Shown here one piece after another: positions 36,012-43,955 of a stretch of DNA of 64,000 bases. Under the pieces are notes generated by a model that was not told the DNA's origin, did not search any database, and saw only the letters and a program-made list of their open reading frames with translations. The stretch lies in NCBI RefSeq assembly GCF_000367365.1, contig NZ_BARF01000092.1, positions 58,816 to 122,815 of the forward strand, in the 5' to 3' direction. Position 1 is the stretch's first letter. Each line of letters begins with the position of its first letter. The translations under genes and the position numbers were made by a program. The DNA comes from Streptomyces prunicolor NBRC 13075 (GTDB lineage: Bacteria; Actinomycetota; Actinomycetes; Streptomycetales; Streptomycetaceae).

Positions 36012-36973
36012 GGACGTACCTCCTCCGCGACCCTGCGCAGGAGGTCACGATGCTTGATGATCCAGGTCAACCTCTGGTGGCGGGCTCCGGCGAAGGCGTG
36101 CATGCCGCGGATCTCGCCCTCAGGTGTGGTGAAGGTCCGGGTCTCGGCCGCCTGCACAGTGATGTACAGGTCGATCATGAGTGCTCGGTCCGCCGCCGAG
36201 ATCGGCGTGATGGCGTGATAGGCGCCCAGATAAGACCGGAATGTCCGGTCCAACAGATGGGCAGGCAGCTCCGGATTGACGGAGGCGACGTAGCCCCGAA
36301 CGACTTCGTACGGTCGCGGGAAACGTGAGACCTGGTCGAAGTCGATGAACAGATGCCGGCCCGCGGTGCGGGCGGTGGTGAGCAGGTTGTCCGGCCGAGC
36401 GTCACCGTGGATCCAACTGTGGTGTGTGGTCGCCACTGTCTTTGATTCCAGGCCGTAATCCGCGAGGATCCGCAGGCGCCAGCCAATGACCTCGCGGCAG
36501 GCTTTGTCCTGCGTCCGCCGCAGAATCCGCTCCAGGCCCAGGGCAGGAGGAGAGGGCAGCTCAAGGAAGTCCGTGCAGAGGCTGCCGGGACGGAAGCCTT
36601 CAAGCCGCACGTGGAGTGCGGCGAGCGCGACAGCGAAGTCGGTAGATTCGGGCGGACATGCTGGATCGATGTAGTCGGTAATCATGTAGGTGGCATCGTT
36701 GATCTTGGTGGTCAGCTGGCCGCTCAGCGTCAGCCGTACCGGCGGAGCCAGTCCAGCGATCGCCGCGAACTGGTGGGCCTCTGCCGCGAGCCGAGTGCGC
36801 GCCGCGTCAAATCGTCCTCCGAACCGTTTGACGGCCAGTGTCCCTTGACTGGTCGGGACCACGACCGTGCTTCCGACATGCCCACCTGGCAGGGGCCGTG
36901 CAGGTCGGCGCGCCTGTAGCCCGAACTGGCGCAAGCACGCGGACAGTTCCTCCGCATCCATAGTCGTAGTCAC
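36008..36973 (-). CDS. APH-fold kinase in the biosynthetic operon
   Basis: This 321-residue protein has a lysine strand TLAVKRFGGR, catalytic loop SWIHGDARPDNLL and metal Asp in LFIDFDQVSRFPRPYE. It resembles antibiotic or sugar kinases rather than protein kinases. The GTG start overlaps the carbamoyltransferase stop by 4 bases (GTGA), and its stop overlaps the DegT start. It could phosphorylate an intermediate or provide self-resistance. The substrate is unknown. Confidence 0.8.
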   Translation of the reverse strand: MTTTMDAEELSACLRQFGLQARRPARPLPGGHVGSTVVVPTSQGTLAVKRFGGRFDAARTRLAAEAHQFAAIAGLAPPVRLTLSGQLTTKINDATYMITDYIDPACPPESTDFAVALAALHVRLEGFRPGSLCTDFLELPSPPALGLERILRRTQDKACREVIGWRLRILADYGLESKTVATTHHSWIHGDARPDNLLTTARTAGRHLFIDFDQVSRFPRPYEVVRGYVASVNPELPAHLLDRTFRSYLGAYHAITPISAADRALMIDLYITVQAAETRTFTTPEGEIRGMHAFAGARHQRLTWIIKHRDLLRRVAEEVRP

Positions 36974-38664
36974 TTGGTGAGCACTCGATTCCCCAGGACG
37001 AGCAGGTCAAGGCCCGAGGAGTAGAAGGTGCGGATGGCGTCTTGAGGTGCGCACACGATCGGTTCCTCGGCGAGGTTGAACGAGGTGTTAAGGACCGCAC
37101 CGACGCCCGTGAGATCGCGGAACCTACTGATCAGCTGATGGAAAAGCGGGTTGGTGTCCGCACTCACGGTCTGCGGCCGTGCGGTGCCGTCGACATGTAC
37201 TGCAGCTGGAATGAGGCTCTGTGCTTCGGGCCGCACAGGCAGCGTTCGCTCCATGAACGGCACCGGGGGTTCGGATCCGAAGTAGGCGGCGAAGTCCTCG
37301 GCGAGCACGGCCGGTGCGAAAGGCCGCCACGGTTCGCGGAACTTCACCGCGTCGTTCACCTGGTCCCGCATGTGCGCGCTCCGAGGGTCAGCGAGGATCG
37401 ATCGGTTACCCAGCGCACGTTGGCCGAATTCCATACGGCCCTGGAACCAGCCCACGATCTTCCCCTCGGCCAGCGCATGGGCGGCAGCGGCGGCCGGATC
37501 CTCCACGGCCGGCGCCCGCAGCTTGGCGCGCGACAGCACCTCGTCGATTGATGCCTGGTTGAAGGAGGGCCCGTAATAGTTGTGGGTCATCGCCGGACCA
37601 CGATCTGCACCAAGCAGGACACAGTGCGTGTAGAGCGCCGCTCCGATCGCCGTACCGCTGTCGTCCGGGCAGCTTGAGATGAAGATCTCGTCAAAGGGAG
37701 TCGAAGACGTGATCTTCCCGTTGAAGACGGAGTTCATGAAGCTCCCTCCGCCCAAGACGGCTCTCCTCACCCCAGTCTGCCGGTGCAGGTTCATGAGCAG
37801 GTACCGCAGTGCGTCCTCGAGCACATGCTGCACAGCCGCCGCCACGTCATGATGCCGACTGGTAATCGCCTCACCCGGCTGCCGTGCCGGACCGAACCGG
37901 TCGATGAACGCGTCACTGACCGCGCCACGCGAGGGGCGAAGGTAATAGCCAAAGTAATTGAGGTCGATACGGACGGTGCCGTCCTTGAAGTCGACAAGAT
38001 CACGGAGCGCCTTGTAGGCGGCTGAGTCGGGATCCCCGTAGGCGGCCAGTCCCATGACCTTCCACTCGTCGCGGTCAATCCGGAAACCCAGGTACTGGGT
38101 GACAGCGCCGTACAGCAGCCCCACCGAGTGGGGGTAAGGAATGGTGTCGACCGTGGTGAAGGTGGTCCCGTCCCCGATCGCGCTCAGCGCGGTGCAGTCC
38201 TCACCCCGCCCGTCGACTGTCAGGATCGCGGCCGACTCGAAGGGGGAGAGGAAGAAGGCGTTCGCCGCGTGGGCGTCGTGGTGGTAGACGTAGTCGATCT
38301 GTAGGGGCTTGTCCGCAGTCTGGAGGATCTGGGTTGCATGCCCCTGGTACGGCCCATCCACCAGGGGGGCGAGATTGTTCGGAATCGAGTAGAGGCCCTC
38401 TGGGTGCCATCGGGCACGTCCGGCGTAGCGGCCGTCGGGCACGCTCAGATCGATCGCCGGGTTCGTACTGACCGCGACCCGGTCGACTCCGCGCAGACCA
38501 TCGGGGACAGATGACAGGCAATAGTCGATGGCGCGGGCGGGGAAGGCCCGAGTGTGCTTGCTCCGGATGAAACGCTCTTCGGCCGCGGCTGCCACGACCT
38601 GGCCGTCCTCGATCAGCGCGGCGGAGGAAATGTGCAGATCACTGGCGATACCGAGGATGCGCAT
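36970..38664 (-). CDS. NodU/CmcH-family carbamoyltransferase
   Basis: ATG 38664 gives 564 residues. The N-terminal Kae1-like part carries the carbamoyl-adenylate site HHDAHAANAF (H128, H129, D130, H132) and ILTVDGRGED. The C-terminal YrdC-like part has GWFQGRMEFGQRALGNRSIL and the terminal NTSFNLAEEPIV. These enzymes move carbamoyl from carbamoyl phosphate, via ATP, to a hydroxyl of an antibiotic or sugar. A 5-base gap separates it from the HprK-like gene. It is the clearest tailoring enzyme of the cluster. Confidence 0.9.
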   Translation of the reverse strand: MRILGIASDLHISSAALIEDGQVVAAAAEERFIRSKHTRAFPARAIDYCLSSVPDGLRGVDRVAVSTNPAIDLSVPDGRYAGRARWHPEGLYSIPNNLAPLVDGPYQGHATQILQTADKPLQIDYVYHHDAHAANAFFLSPFESAAILTVDGRGEDCTALSAIGDGTTFTTVDTIPYPHSVGLLYGAVTQYLGFRIDRDEWKVMGLAAYGDPDSAAYKALRDLVDFKDGTVRIDLNYFGYYLRPSRGAVSDAFIDRFGPARQPGEAITSRHHDVAAAVQHVLEDALRYLLMNLHRQTGVRRAVLGGGSFMNSVFNGKITSSTPFDEIFISSCPDDSGTAIGAALYTHCVLLGADRGPAMTHNYYGPSFNQASIDEVLSRAKLRAPAVEDPAAAAAHALAEGKIVGWFQGRMEFGQRALGNRSILADPRSAHMRDQVNDAVKFREPWRPFAPAVLAEDFAAYFGSEPPVPFMERTLPVRPEAQSLIPAAVHVDGTARPQTVSADTNPLFHQLISRFRDLTGVGAVLNTSFNLAEEPIVCAPQDAIRTFYSSGLDLLVLGNRVLTK

Positions 38665-38669
38665 CTCTC

Positions 38670-39755
38670 TCACTCTCCTATCGGTGTGCGGCACATGAGA
38701 TCTTCGATTAGTCGGACGGTCAGTGGGCCCGCAGCGGGCGGTTGGATCAGGCGGTATGCGGGAACCCGCGGAATCCGCAGCGTGGTCCGGATCGCCGGGT
38801 CGGCAACGACGGCCTGTTCGGGGAAGACCGCGGCAGGTTCGCGCAGCAGGTGTCGAGCCCAAAGCGCTCGGCACTCAGCATCGTTGAGCCTCTGCAGGCG
38901 CGGTGTGGCCACTTGCGGATCAAGGTGTGGCTCGATGGCCATGCCAAGACGGCAGCGTGGCGTCACCATGCTGTCGACGGCTGCGGCCAGTTCCTGCGGC
39001 CGGACCTGGAGACGGGTTTCCTGGTCGCTCCGGACGTCGATGTCACCCAACCGCTGCGACCATCTGCGCTTTAGAAACGCTCGCAGCGGGCCTTCTGCTA
39101 GGGCGAGCACACTGCCCGCACGGATCCCGACCTGTATGGGGAAGCCAAGCGCCACGATGGAGTCGGAGTCCGTGCCGGGCGCCAGGGCGATCTTGTCGTT
39201 GCTGACCAGTGTCGCCTCTGGGTGGTCCAGGGCATGTAGAAGAGTTGTCGTCTTGCCGGCCGTACGAACTCCGATCAACGCCACGCCTGTTCCCCGCAGA
39301 GCGAAGCAAGCCGCATGGAAGAACGAGTAGCGCATGGCTAGCAGTTCACGCAAAACGAGCGCGCGCAGGATCCGTACCACCAGCAGCACGGACTGGTCCG
39401 AACCGACCGGCGGGACGAGATGGACTGCTCGGCGCCGGTCATCCACCAGGCAGATCGTTTCCGAAGCCGAGGGGAGAACGACTCGCCGCAGCGTCGGAGC
39501 GAGCCGCGCGTGATGGACCGAGCGCCACAGGTTCGGAGGCAGATCATGGACGAAGAGCCGCGCCTGGGCCGGTGACTGAAGACTTCCGAAGTAGCCCTCC
39601 GTGTACCAGGTGACGTAGTCGACGATCGGCGAGGGTGCATTGATCTGAACCACGGCCTCCGGAACACCGAGGTGTTCCCGTCGCCACCCTGTGGCGCCAT
39701 GGTCCGCCCAGGTGTCGAGTTCGTCGCTCGACAAACTGCCCTGCACGGAGGTCAC
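38670..39755 (-). CDS. HprK-like P-loop kinase
   Basis: This 361-residue protein has an HPr-kinase-like P-loop region, FHAACFALRGTGVALIGVRTAGKTTTLL (Walker A at residues 162-170), preceded by the H147 strand typical of the HprK fold. The N-terminal 130 residues have no domain I recognise. HprK-like kinases occur in some lasso-peptide clusters and as free-standing proteins next to radical SAM genes, where they phosphorylate a Ser. It overlaps the radical SAM gene by 4 bases, so the two are made together. Confidence 0.7.
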   Translation of the reverse strand: MTSVQGSLSSDELDTWADHGATGWRREHLGVPEAVVQINAPSPIVDYVTWYTEGYFGSLQSPAQARLFVHDLPPNLWRSVHHARLAPTLRRVVLPSASETICLVDDRRRAVHLVPPVGSDQSVLLVVRILRALVLRELLAMRYSFFHAACFALRGTGVALIGVRTAGKTTTLLHALDHPEATLVSNDKIALAPGTDSDSIVALGFPIQVGIRAGSVLALAEGPLRAFLKRRWSQRLGDIDVRSDQETRLQVRPQELAAAVDSMVTPRCRLGMAIEPHLDPQVATPRLQRLNDAECRALWARHLLREPAAVFPEQAVVADPAIRTTLRIPRVPAYRLIQPPAAGPLTVRLIEDLMCRTPIGE

Positions 39756-41041
39756 CCCTCGATCGCGTAGGCGCCGCCCTCAACGAGGTCGGCCACGTGT
39801 TCCTCCAGCCGATCGATGCCGCTGGCCGCGACGACGCTCTTGGCCTCTGCCAGGAGTCGGTTGGACCGATTCTTGAACGGGTCACATACCTTCGGGCAGA
39901 TCACAGGAAGCCTGCCGCGGAGCTGCCGACGCAACTCACCCTCCCAGACCTCGGCGAACGGCTGGTCCAGCGCGCTGCCGTAGCTGAATCCACCGGGGCG
40001 GGGGTGGTAGTTGCACGGGTACAGACAGCCGTCTGAGCCCACGGCGGCCATCAAGTCGGTGATCGAGCAGGTCGAACACGACCGGGCCATCTCGCCTGTT
40101 TGGCCGACCCGGTGAATCTCGAGCAGCCGGAAGCTGTCGGTCTCCAACTCCGCGCGGATCCGCCCGATCAACTGAGCCGCGTGACGTGCCTGGTCGTGGC
40201 TCAGAGGGCGCTGCCCGGAATTGTCCTGCTTCAAGCGCAAGCTGTCTGCACCTGCCGCACGGATGAGTTCAGCGGCGGTATAGACCTCGTGGAAGTTCTC
40301 CGGATACATGACGAAGGAGGTGTTGATCTCCACGTCCGATCCGGTTTCGGCTCGCCGCTGGACAAGCCGCGCCAGGTTTGCGAGAGCTCGCTTGAACATG
40401 GCCTTGCCGGCCGGGCGGCCGCCGTACTTCAGCTGGGCGTAGGTGTCCGGGGTTCCCGCGTCGATACTGATGTGCACGTACCCGGCTGGAAGCAATGCCT
40501 CGATGCACGCGTCGTCCATCAGCACGGCGTTGGTGAAGATCCCGTAGCGGATGCCGCGCTCGGCCAGAAGATCGAATGCAGGTATCAAGGCCTTGCGGGC
40601 GACGAGTGGTTCGCCAATCAAACCGGAGAACGACACGGCCTCCACCTTGAAGACGCCCGAGCAGTCCTCGCCCTTCTGCCTGTAGGGCGCCTCGACCTCG
40701 TAGTCGACAATGTCGCCTACGAGCTTGAGCATGTTTGCTGGCACCGCCAGATGGTCCGGGAGCCGATCGACAGCGTTCTTGGCCGCATCGAGCATGACCA
40801 GTTGCTCTTGCTGTTCGTCCCATAGCTCCAGAGGGACATGGTCTCCGATGCACCATGCGCATCGGAGGTTGCACCCACTGGAGGGGTGGATCAGGACTTC
40901 GTACGGCGGGACGACCGCGCCCTGCGATACAGCTGCGAAACGCGCCCAGTGCCGTCGGAGCACGTCGAGCTCGTTGAAGCGGCCCGGTAGATCATTACGA
41001 ACGTGCGCAGCGAGAGGATTCGTCTCCAGAGAACTTGCCAT
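39752..41041 (-). CDS. Radical SAM enzyme with SPASM-like C-terminus
   Basis: ATG 41041 (MASSLETNP) gives 429 residues; a longer frame to GTG 41152 runs through the palindrome and is unlikely. Cluster Cys are C57, C61, C64 (CNLRCAWC). The C-terminus has further Cys groups (CSTCS, CLYPCNYHPRPG, CPKVCDPF) that fit a SPASM or twitch auxiliary cluster. Such enzymes modify peptides, sugars or proteins by H-atom abstraction. It is the promoter-proximal gene of the operon. No obvious peptide substrate is encoded right beside it. Confidence 0.85.
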   Translation of the reverse strand: MASSLETNPLAAHVRNDLPGRFNELDVLRRHWARFAAVSQGAVVPPYEVLIHPSSGCNLRCAWCIGDHVPLELWDEQQEQLVMLDAAKNAVDRLPDHLAVPANMLKLVGDIVDYEVEAPYRQKGEDCSGVFKVEAVSFSGLIGEPLVARKALIPAFDLLAERGIRYGIFTNAVLMDDACIEALLPAGYVHISIDAGTPDTYAQLKYGGRPAGKAMFKRALANLARLVQRRAETGSDVEINTSFVMYPENFHEVYTAAELIRAAGADSLRLKQDNSGQRPLSHDQARHAAQLIGRIRAELETDSFRLLEIHRVGQTGEMARSCSTCSITDLMAAVGSDGCLYPCNYHPRPGGFSYGSALDQPFAEVWEGELRRQLRGRLPVICPKVCDPFKNRSNRLLAEAKSVVAASGIDRLEEHVADLVEGGAYAIEG

Positions 41042-41045
41042 GCGT

Positions 41046-41063
41046 AAACCCCTGACCGTTGTT
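41046..41063. promoter_or_regulatory. Region just upstream of radical SAM start, no site
   Basis: This short stretch directly precedes the radical SAM ATG and holds its ribosome site (AGGGG eight bases before the ATG on the minus strand). The operator candidate of this promoter lies further upstream, at 41146-41163. Confidence 0.4.
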
Positions 41064-41145
41064 GGCTGCTTGCCAGCGGATGGTCGCCGTGGTGTCAGAG
41101 CGGGCTGGTGAGCCACGAAAGCTAGCGGTCTGCTGACGGCCACGC

Positions 41146-41163
41146 ATATCACCGGGGAGATAC
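41146..41163. promoter_or_regulatory. Palindromic operator candidate before radical SAM operon
   Basis: ATATCAC-CGGG-GAGATAC matches 11 of 12 core positions of the TATCAC-N4-GTGATA consensus. It lies about 105 bases upstream of the radical SAM ATG on the leftward side, a plausible operator position. It is the link between the regulator island and the biosynthetic operon; binding is inferred. Confidence 0.5.
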
Positions 41164-41478
41164 GGCTCGGTGGGGACGGCGCAATCCTGTCGGTGATCCA
41201 CTCACCGAACCTGTGGTTACCAAGAGGTGTTCCATCGGCGTCGCACCATGGTGATCGTCTGGGCGTTGAGAGCCGACCAAGTCCTACGCTCCAGGCCTAC
41301 GAGGATCTCCAACCAGCCACCCGAACTCAGGGGCGCCCAAGGCGTCCAAAGTTCGACGGTGTAGTGGTACGCCCTGCCAGCCCGTCTAGGCCCTGTGTCT
41401 CCGTGTCCTGATATCGACGCGCCCCGAGTCTTGGGGGCTCTGGCGGCATGACAAATGCATCTCTCTAGATCACGGGAG

Positions 41479-41498
41479 AGATATCACGACCGTAATGT
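41479..41498. promoter_or_regulatory. Weaker operator-like site in divergent region
   Basis: GATATCAC-GACC-GTAATGTG has an exact left half and a right half with two core mismatches. A further GATCACG half-site lies nine bases before it. It is about 300 bases before the peptide gene at 41797. Confidence 0.35.
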
Positions 41499-41796
41499 GC
41501 GAACTTCCCCTGTCAGAAGCAGGGTTGAGTCGGGAAGGTAAGCCACCCCCGCAAGCAATCGGCTGTCGCACCGAAGTACGTCGTTCCAACACGACCAGCT
41601 GGCTAGTACCGCACAGCAGAGGCGTACTGCGCCGCAGACGAGCACCGCCCTAGGTACCACTCGATGCGCCGTGGAGGCGGGGCGGTTTCTGGCGCCCATC
41701 GCGCCAGATTGGACCACCACTCAGCGGCTGCACCCCCGCAGTTGCAGGATCCCCAGGCCACTCGCTTACCGAGAGGTCCGATGAGAGGAGTGTCGA

Positions 41797-41988
41797 GTGA
41801 CCACTACCGCGAAGAGTACGAAGGCCAAGAAGGAGGGTGGCGGTAACAGCGTCGGTCTGCTGGTCGCCGTCGAGCAGCTCGCCGTGGCCCACGACCGCAG
41901 CGAGGCGGAGCGGTCCGACATCACCAGCTCGCAGAACAGCGCCGGTGATGACGGGGACAACCGCGACCTGAACCTGCCCAAGGAGTAG
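41797..41988 (+). CDS. 63-residue peptide, candidate RiPP precursor
   Basis: The GTG start is seven bases after AGGAG. The peptide has a Lys-rich start (MTTTAKSTKAKKEGGG), a hydrophobic centre (NSVGLLVAVEQLAVAHD) and a hydrophilic tail rich in Asp, Asn and Ser ending NLPKE. It has no Cys and no signal peptide. It lies 9 bases before a JmjC/cupin oxygenase and leads a four-gene cassette, which suggests it is the substrate, but it could be a small regulatory protein. Possible hydroxylation targets include the Asp/Asn cluster near the C-terminus. Confidence 0.7.
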   Translation: MTTTAKSTKAKKEGGGNSVGLLVAVEQLAVAHDRSEAERSDITSSQNSAGDDGDNRDLNLPKE

Positions 41989-41997
41989 GGGGAACCC

Positions 41998-43188
41998 ATG
42001 GAGCACCGGCTCGTCACAGGTATCGAGAAGGCGTTCGGCTGGGGCGGGCCGGGGCCCGTGGGCACCGCGTTCGCTCGCGGGCACCTCGCCGACCCGGACC
42101 TGATCACCCGGCTGATGACCCCGAACCGGCTGCTGGAGACCATCCGGCACCACCACCTCGCCACCCCCCAACTGCGCTGCTACGCCGAGGGAGACGAGCT
42201 CCACCCCTCGCTCTTCCTGTCCACCAACGTCAACCGGCGCAGGCAGGCCGTCAGCCAGGCCGACATGGCAGCTCTCGGCCGGATCCTCAACGACGGAGGA
42301 ACCGTGGTCCTGGACCACGTCGACTCCTTCGATCCGACGCTGGAGGTTGCGTGCCGCGCCCTGGGCTGGTGGTCCGGCGAACTCACCTCCGCCAACGCCT
42401 ACTTGGCCGTCGGTGACACGGATGGCTTCAACCTGCACTGGGACGACCACGACGTGATCGCGGTCCAACTCTCCGGCGAGAAGTCCTGGGAGGTCCGAGG
42501 CCCCTCCCGTCCAGCACCCATGTACCGCGACGCCGAGCGCAACCGCACTCCGTCGGAGGAGGTGCTCTGGAAGGGCACCATGCAGGCCGGCGACGTCATG
42601 CACATACCCCGCGGCTTCTGGCACACCGCGACGAGGATCGGCTCCGGGGACGACGGTCACTCCCTCCACGTGACCTTCGGCCTGACGAAGCGTACGGGTG
42701 TGACCTGGGCCAACTTCCTGTCCGACGCCGCGCGCGCCGACGAGGACTTCCGTACGGACCTGGAGCGCAGCGACGAATCCGTCGATGGCGACTTGCTCGC
42801 CGCGAAGCTGACCGACCTCGCCCGCAAGTACGACCCCGCCCGATATCTCGCGGAACTGCGCGCGAACACCCCGCCCGCTCGGCACCTCCCCTACATCCCG
42901 GTGTTCGGCCCGCTCGACTACGCCGTAGCTGTCACCGAGTTCGAACCGGTCATCGCACCCGCCGGCGACACGGTCCAGGTGGTCGGCGGCGGCAAGCGTC
43001 TCACCTTCCACGGCCGCGCCGAACCCGCTCTTCGCAGCCTCCTGTCCGGGCACCCGGTGCACCTCACCGACGACGACCAAGACCTCATCACGCTCGCCGA
43101 GCACCTGATCCAGGAGGGGCTGTGCGCACCGCTGACCGCCGAATCGCTCTCGGCCTATACCGGACTGGTCCCACCCGACACCTTCTAG
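41998..43188 (+). CDS. JmjC/cupin-fold 2-oxoglutarate oxygenase (ROXA-like)
   Basis: This 396-residue protein has the JmjC iron triad: H147-x-D149 in FNLHWDDHD and a distal H209 in IPRGFWHTA, with WEVRGP between. This is the architecture of bacterial cupin_4 ribosomal-oxygenase relatives, which hydroxylate peptides or proteins using Fe(II) and 2-oxoglutarate. GGGGGAACCC precedes the ATG. It ends inside the next gene, with a 67-base overlap. The substrate is probably the 63-residue peptide, by position only. Confidence 0.82.
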   Translation: MEHRLVTGIEKAFGWGGPGPVGTAFARGHLADPDLITRLMTPNRLLETIRHHHLATPQLRCYAEGDELHPSLFLSTNVNRRRQAVSQADMAALGRILNDGGTVVLDHVDSFDPTLEVACRALGWWSGELTSANAYLAVGDTDGFNLHWDDHDVIAVQLSGEKSWEVRGPSRPAPMYRDAERNRTPSEEVLWKGTMQAGDVMHIPRGFWHTATRIGSGDDGHSLHVTFGLTKRTGVTWANFLSDAARADEDFRTDLERSDESVDGDLLAAKLTDLARKYDPARYLAELRANTPPARHLPYIPVFGPLDYAVAVTEFEPVIAPAGDTVQVVGGGKRLTFHGRAEPALRSLLSGHPVHLTDDDQDLITLAEHLIQEGLCAPLTAESLSAYTGLVPPDTF

Positions 43189-43955
43189 AAGGCGCCCTGG
43201 AGCAAGGGGTCACCGACCTCGACACCGCCTTCAACTACCACCACTTCGCCTCCCACCGAACCCTCGCGGCGATCGCGGACGACCTCCTCCCCTCGTTCAC
43301 CATCTCCACGAAGGTCGGCTACTTCCCCGACGGCCACGACCTCGACCCGGCACGGCTTCGCGCGGCGGTCGAGCGATCGGCGGAGGAACTAGGCCGTACC
43401 CCGGACACAGTGCTCCTGCACAACCCCGAGTCGTCGGTCGGCGGCTTCGCCGACGCGTGCGTCGTGCTCCGGGAGATGTGCGAGGCAGGATTCTGCAAGA
43501 CCTGGGGGCTTTCCACTTGGGACCCTCGGTCTCTCCTCGCGGCCGACTGGGAGATTCCGTGCCCAGACGTGGCGATGGTCCGCGCTGGCCTCACCGTCCC
43601 GGTGGGGATCCTGGACGCGGTGGACGAACTCGTCGACCGCGCGCAGATCACGGGGCTGTGGGGAATGGCTCCCTTCGCGGGAAATGCGGACGACTCGATC
43701 TGGCAGACCGTGGACACCTCCACGTTTCTCGTCTCGGGCCAGCAGTGCAGCGCGCTGCAGGCAGGCGTCGCCGCGGCGTTCGCGATCCCCGAGGTCACCC
43801 GTCTCGCGGTCGGCACCACCGACATCGAGCACCTCGCCGAAGCGGTCGGCGGCTCGCGACTTGAGGTCAACACCGAGACGGTTACGGCATATCGGTCGCT
43901 ACTGCGCGAGCGGGCTACCGTGAGCGCAGGAGCCCCGTCCAGGAAGGACCAATAG
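43122..43955 (+). CDS. Aldo-keto reductase family protein
   Basis: The GTG start at 43122 follows AGGAGGGG. It is supported by N-terminal family features read in this frame: RRIALGLYRTGPTRHLLEGALEQGVTDLDTAFNY, the AKR Asp/Tyr region. Also present are a KVGYFP strand and NPESS. It has 277 residues, somewhat short for the family. The first 67 bases overlap the JmjC gene in another frame. It reduces a carbonyl with NADPH, or oxidises an alcohol. The substrate is unknown. Confidence 0.78.
   Translation: MRTADRRIALGLYRTGPTRHLLEGALEQGVTDLDTAFNYHHFASHRTLAAIADDLLPSFTISTKVGYFPDGHDLDPARLRAAVERSAEELGRTPDTVLLHNPESSVGGFADACVVLREMCEAGFCKTWGLSTWDPRSLLAADWEIPCPDVAMVRAGLTVPVGILDAVDELVDRAQITGLWGMAPFAGNADDSIWQTVDTSTFLVSGQQCSALQAGVAAAFAIPEVTRLAVGTTDIEHLAEAVGGSRLEVNTETVTAYRSLLRERATVSAGAPSRKDQ

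Larger units (their letters stand above)
41042..41796. other. Divergent promoter region, 755 bases
   Basis: No coding frame here has a credible protein pattern. It separates the leftward radical SAM operon from the rightward peptide/JmjC cassette, so promoters in both directions should be here. It contains the palindromes at 41046 and 41479, and several GATCACG/GATATCACG half-sites around 41467-41486. Confidence 0.6.

Noticed and set aside
41152..41200. Upstream GTG start for the radical SAM gene and a small overlapping frame
   Set aside because: The GTG lies inside the palindrome and the added residues look non-coding; ATG 41041 has a ribosome site.
41650..43104. 484-codon leftward frame opposite the JmjC gene
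   Set aside because: It is an open frame in the opposite strand of a clearly conserved gene, without a domain pattern or ribosome site; GC-rich DNA gives such frames.
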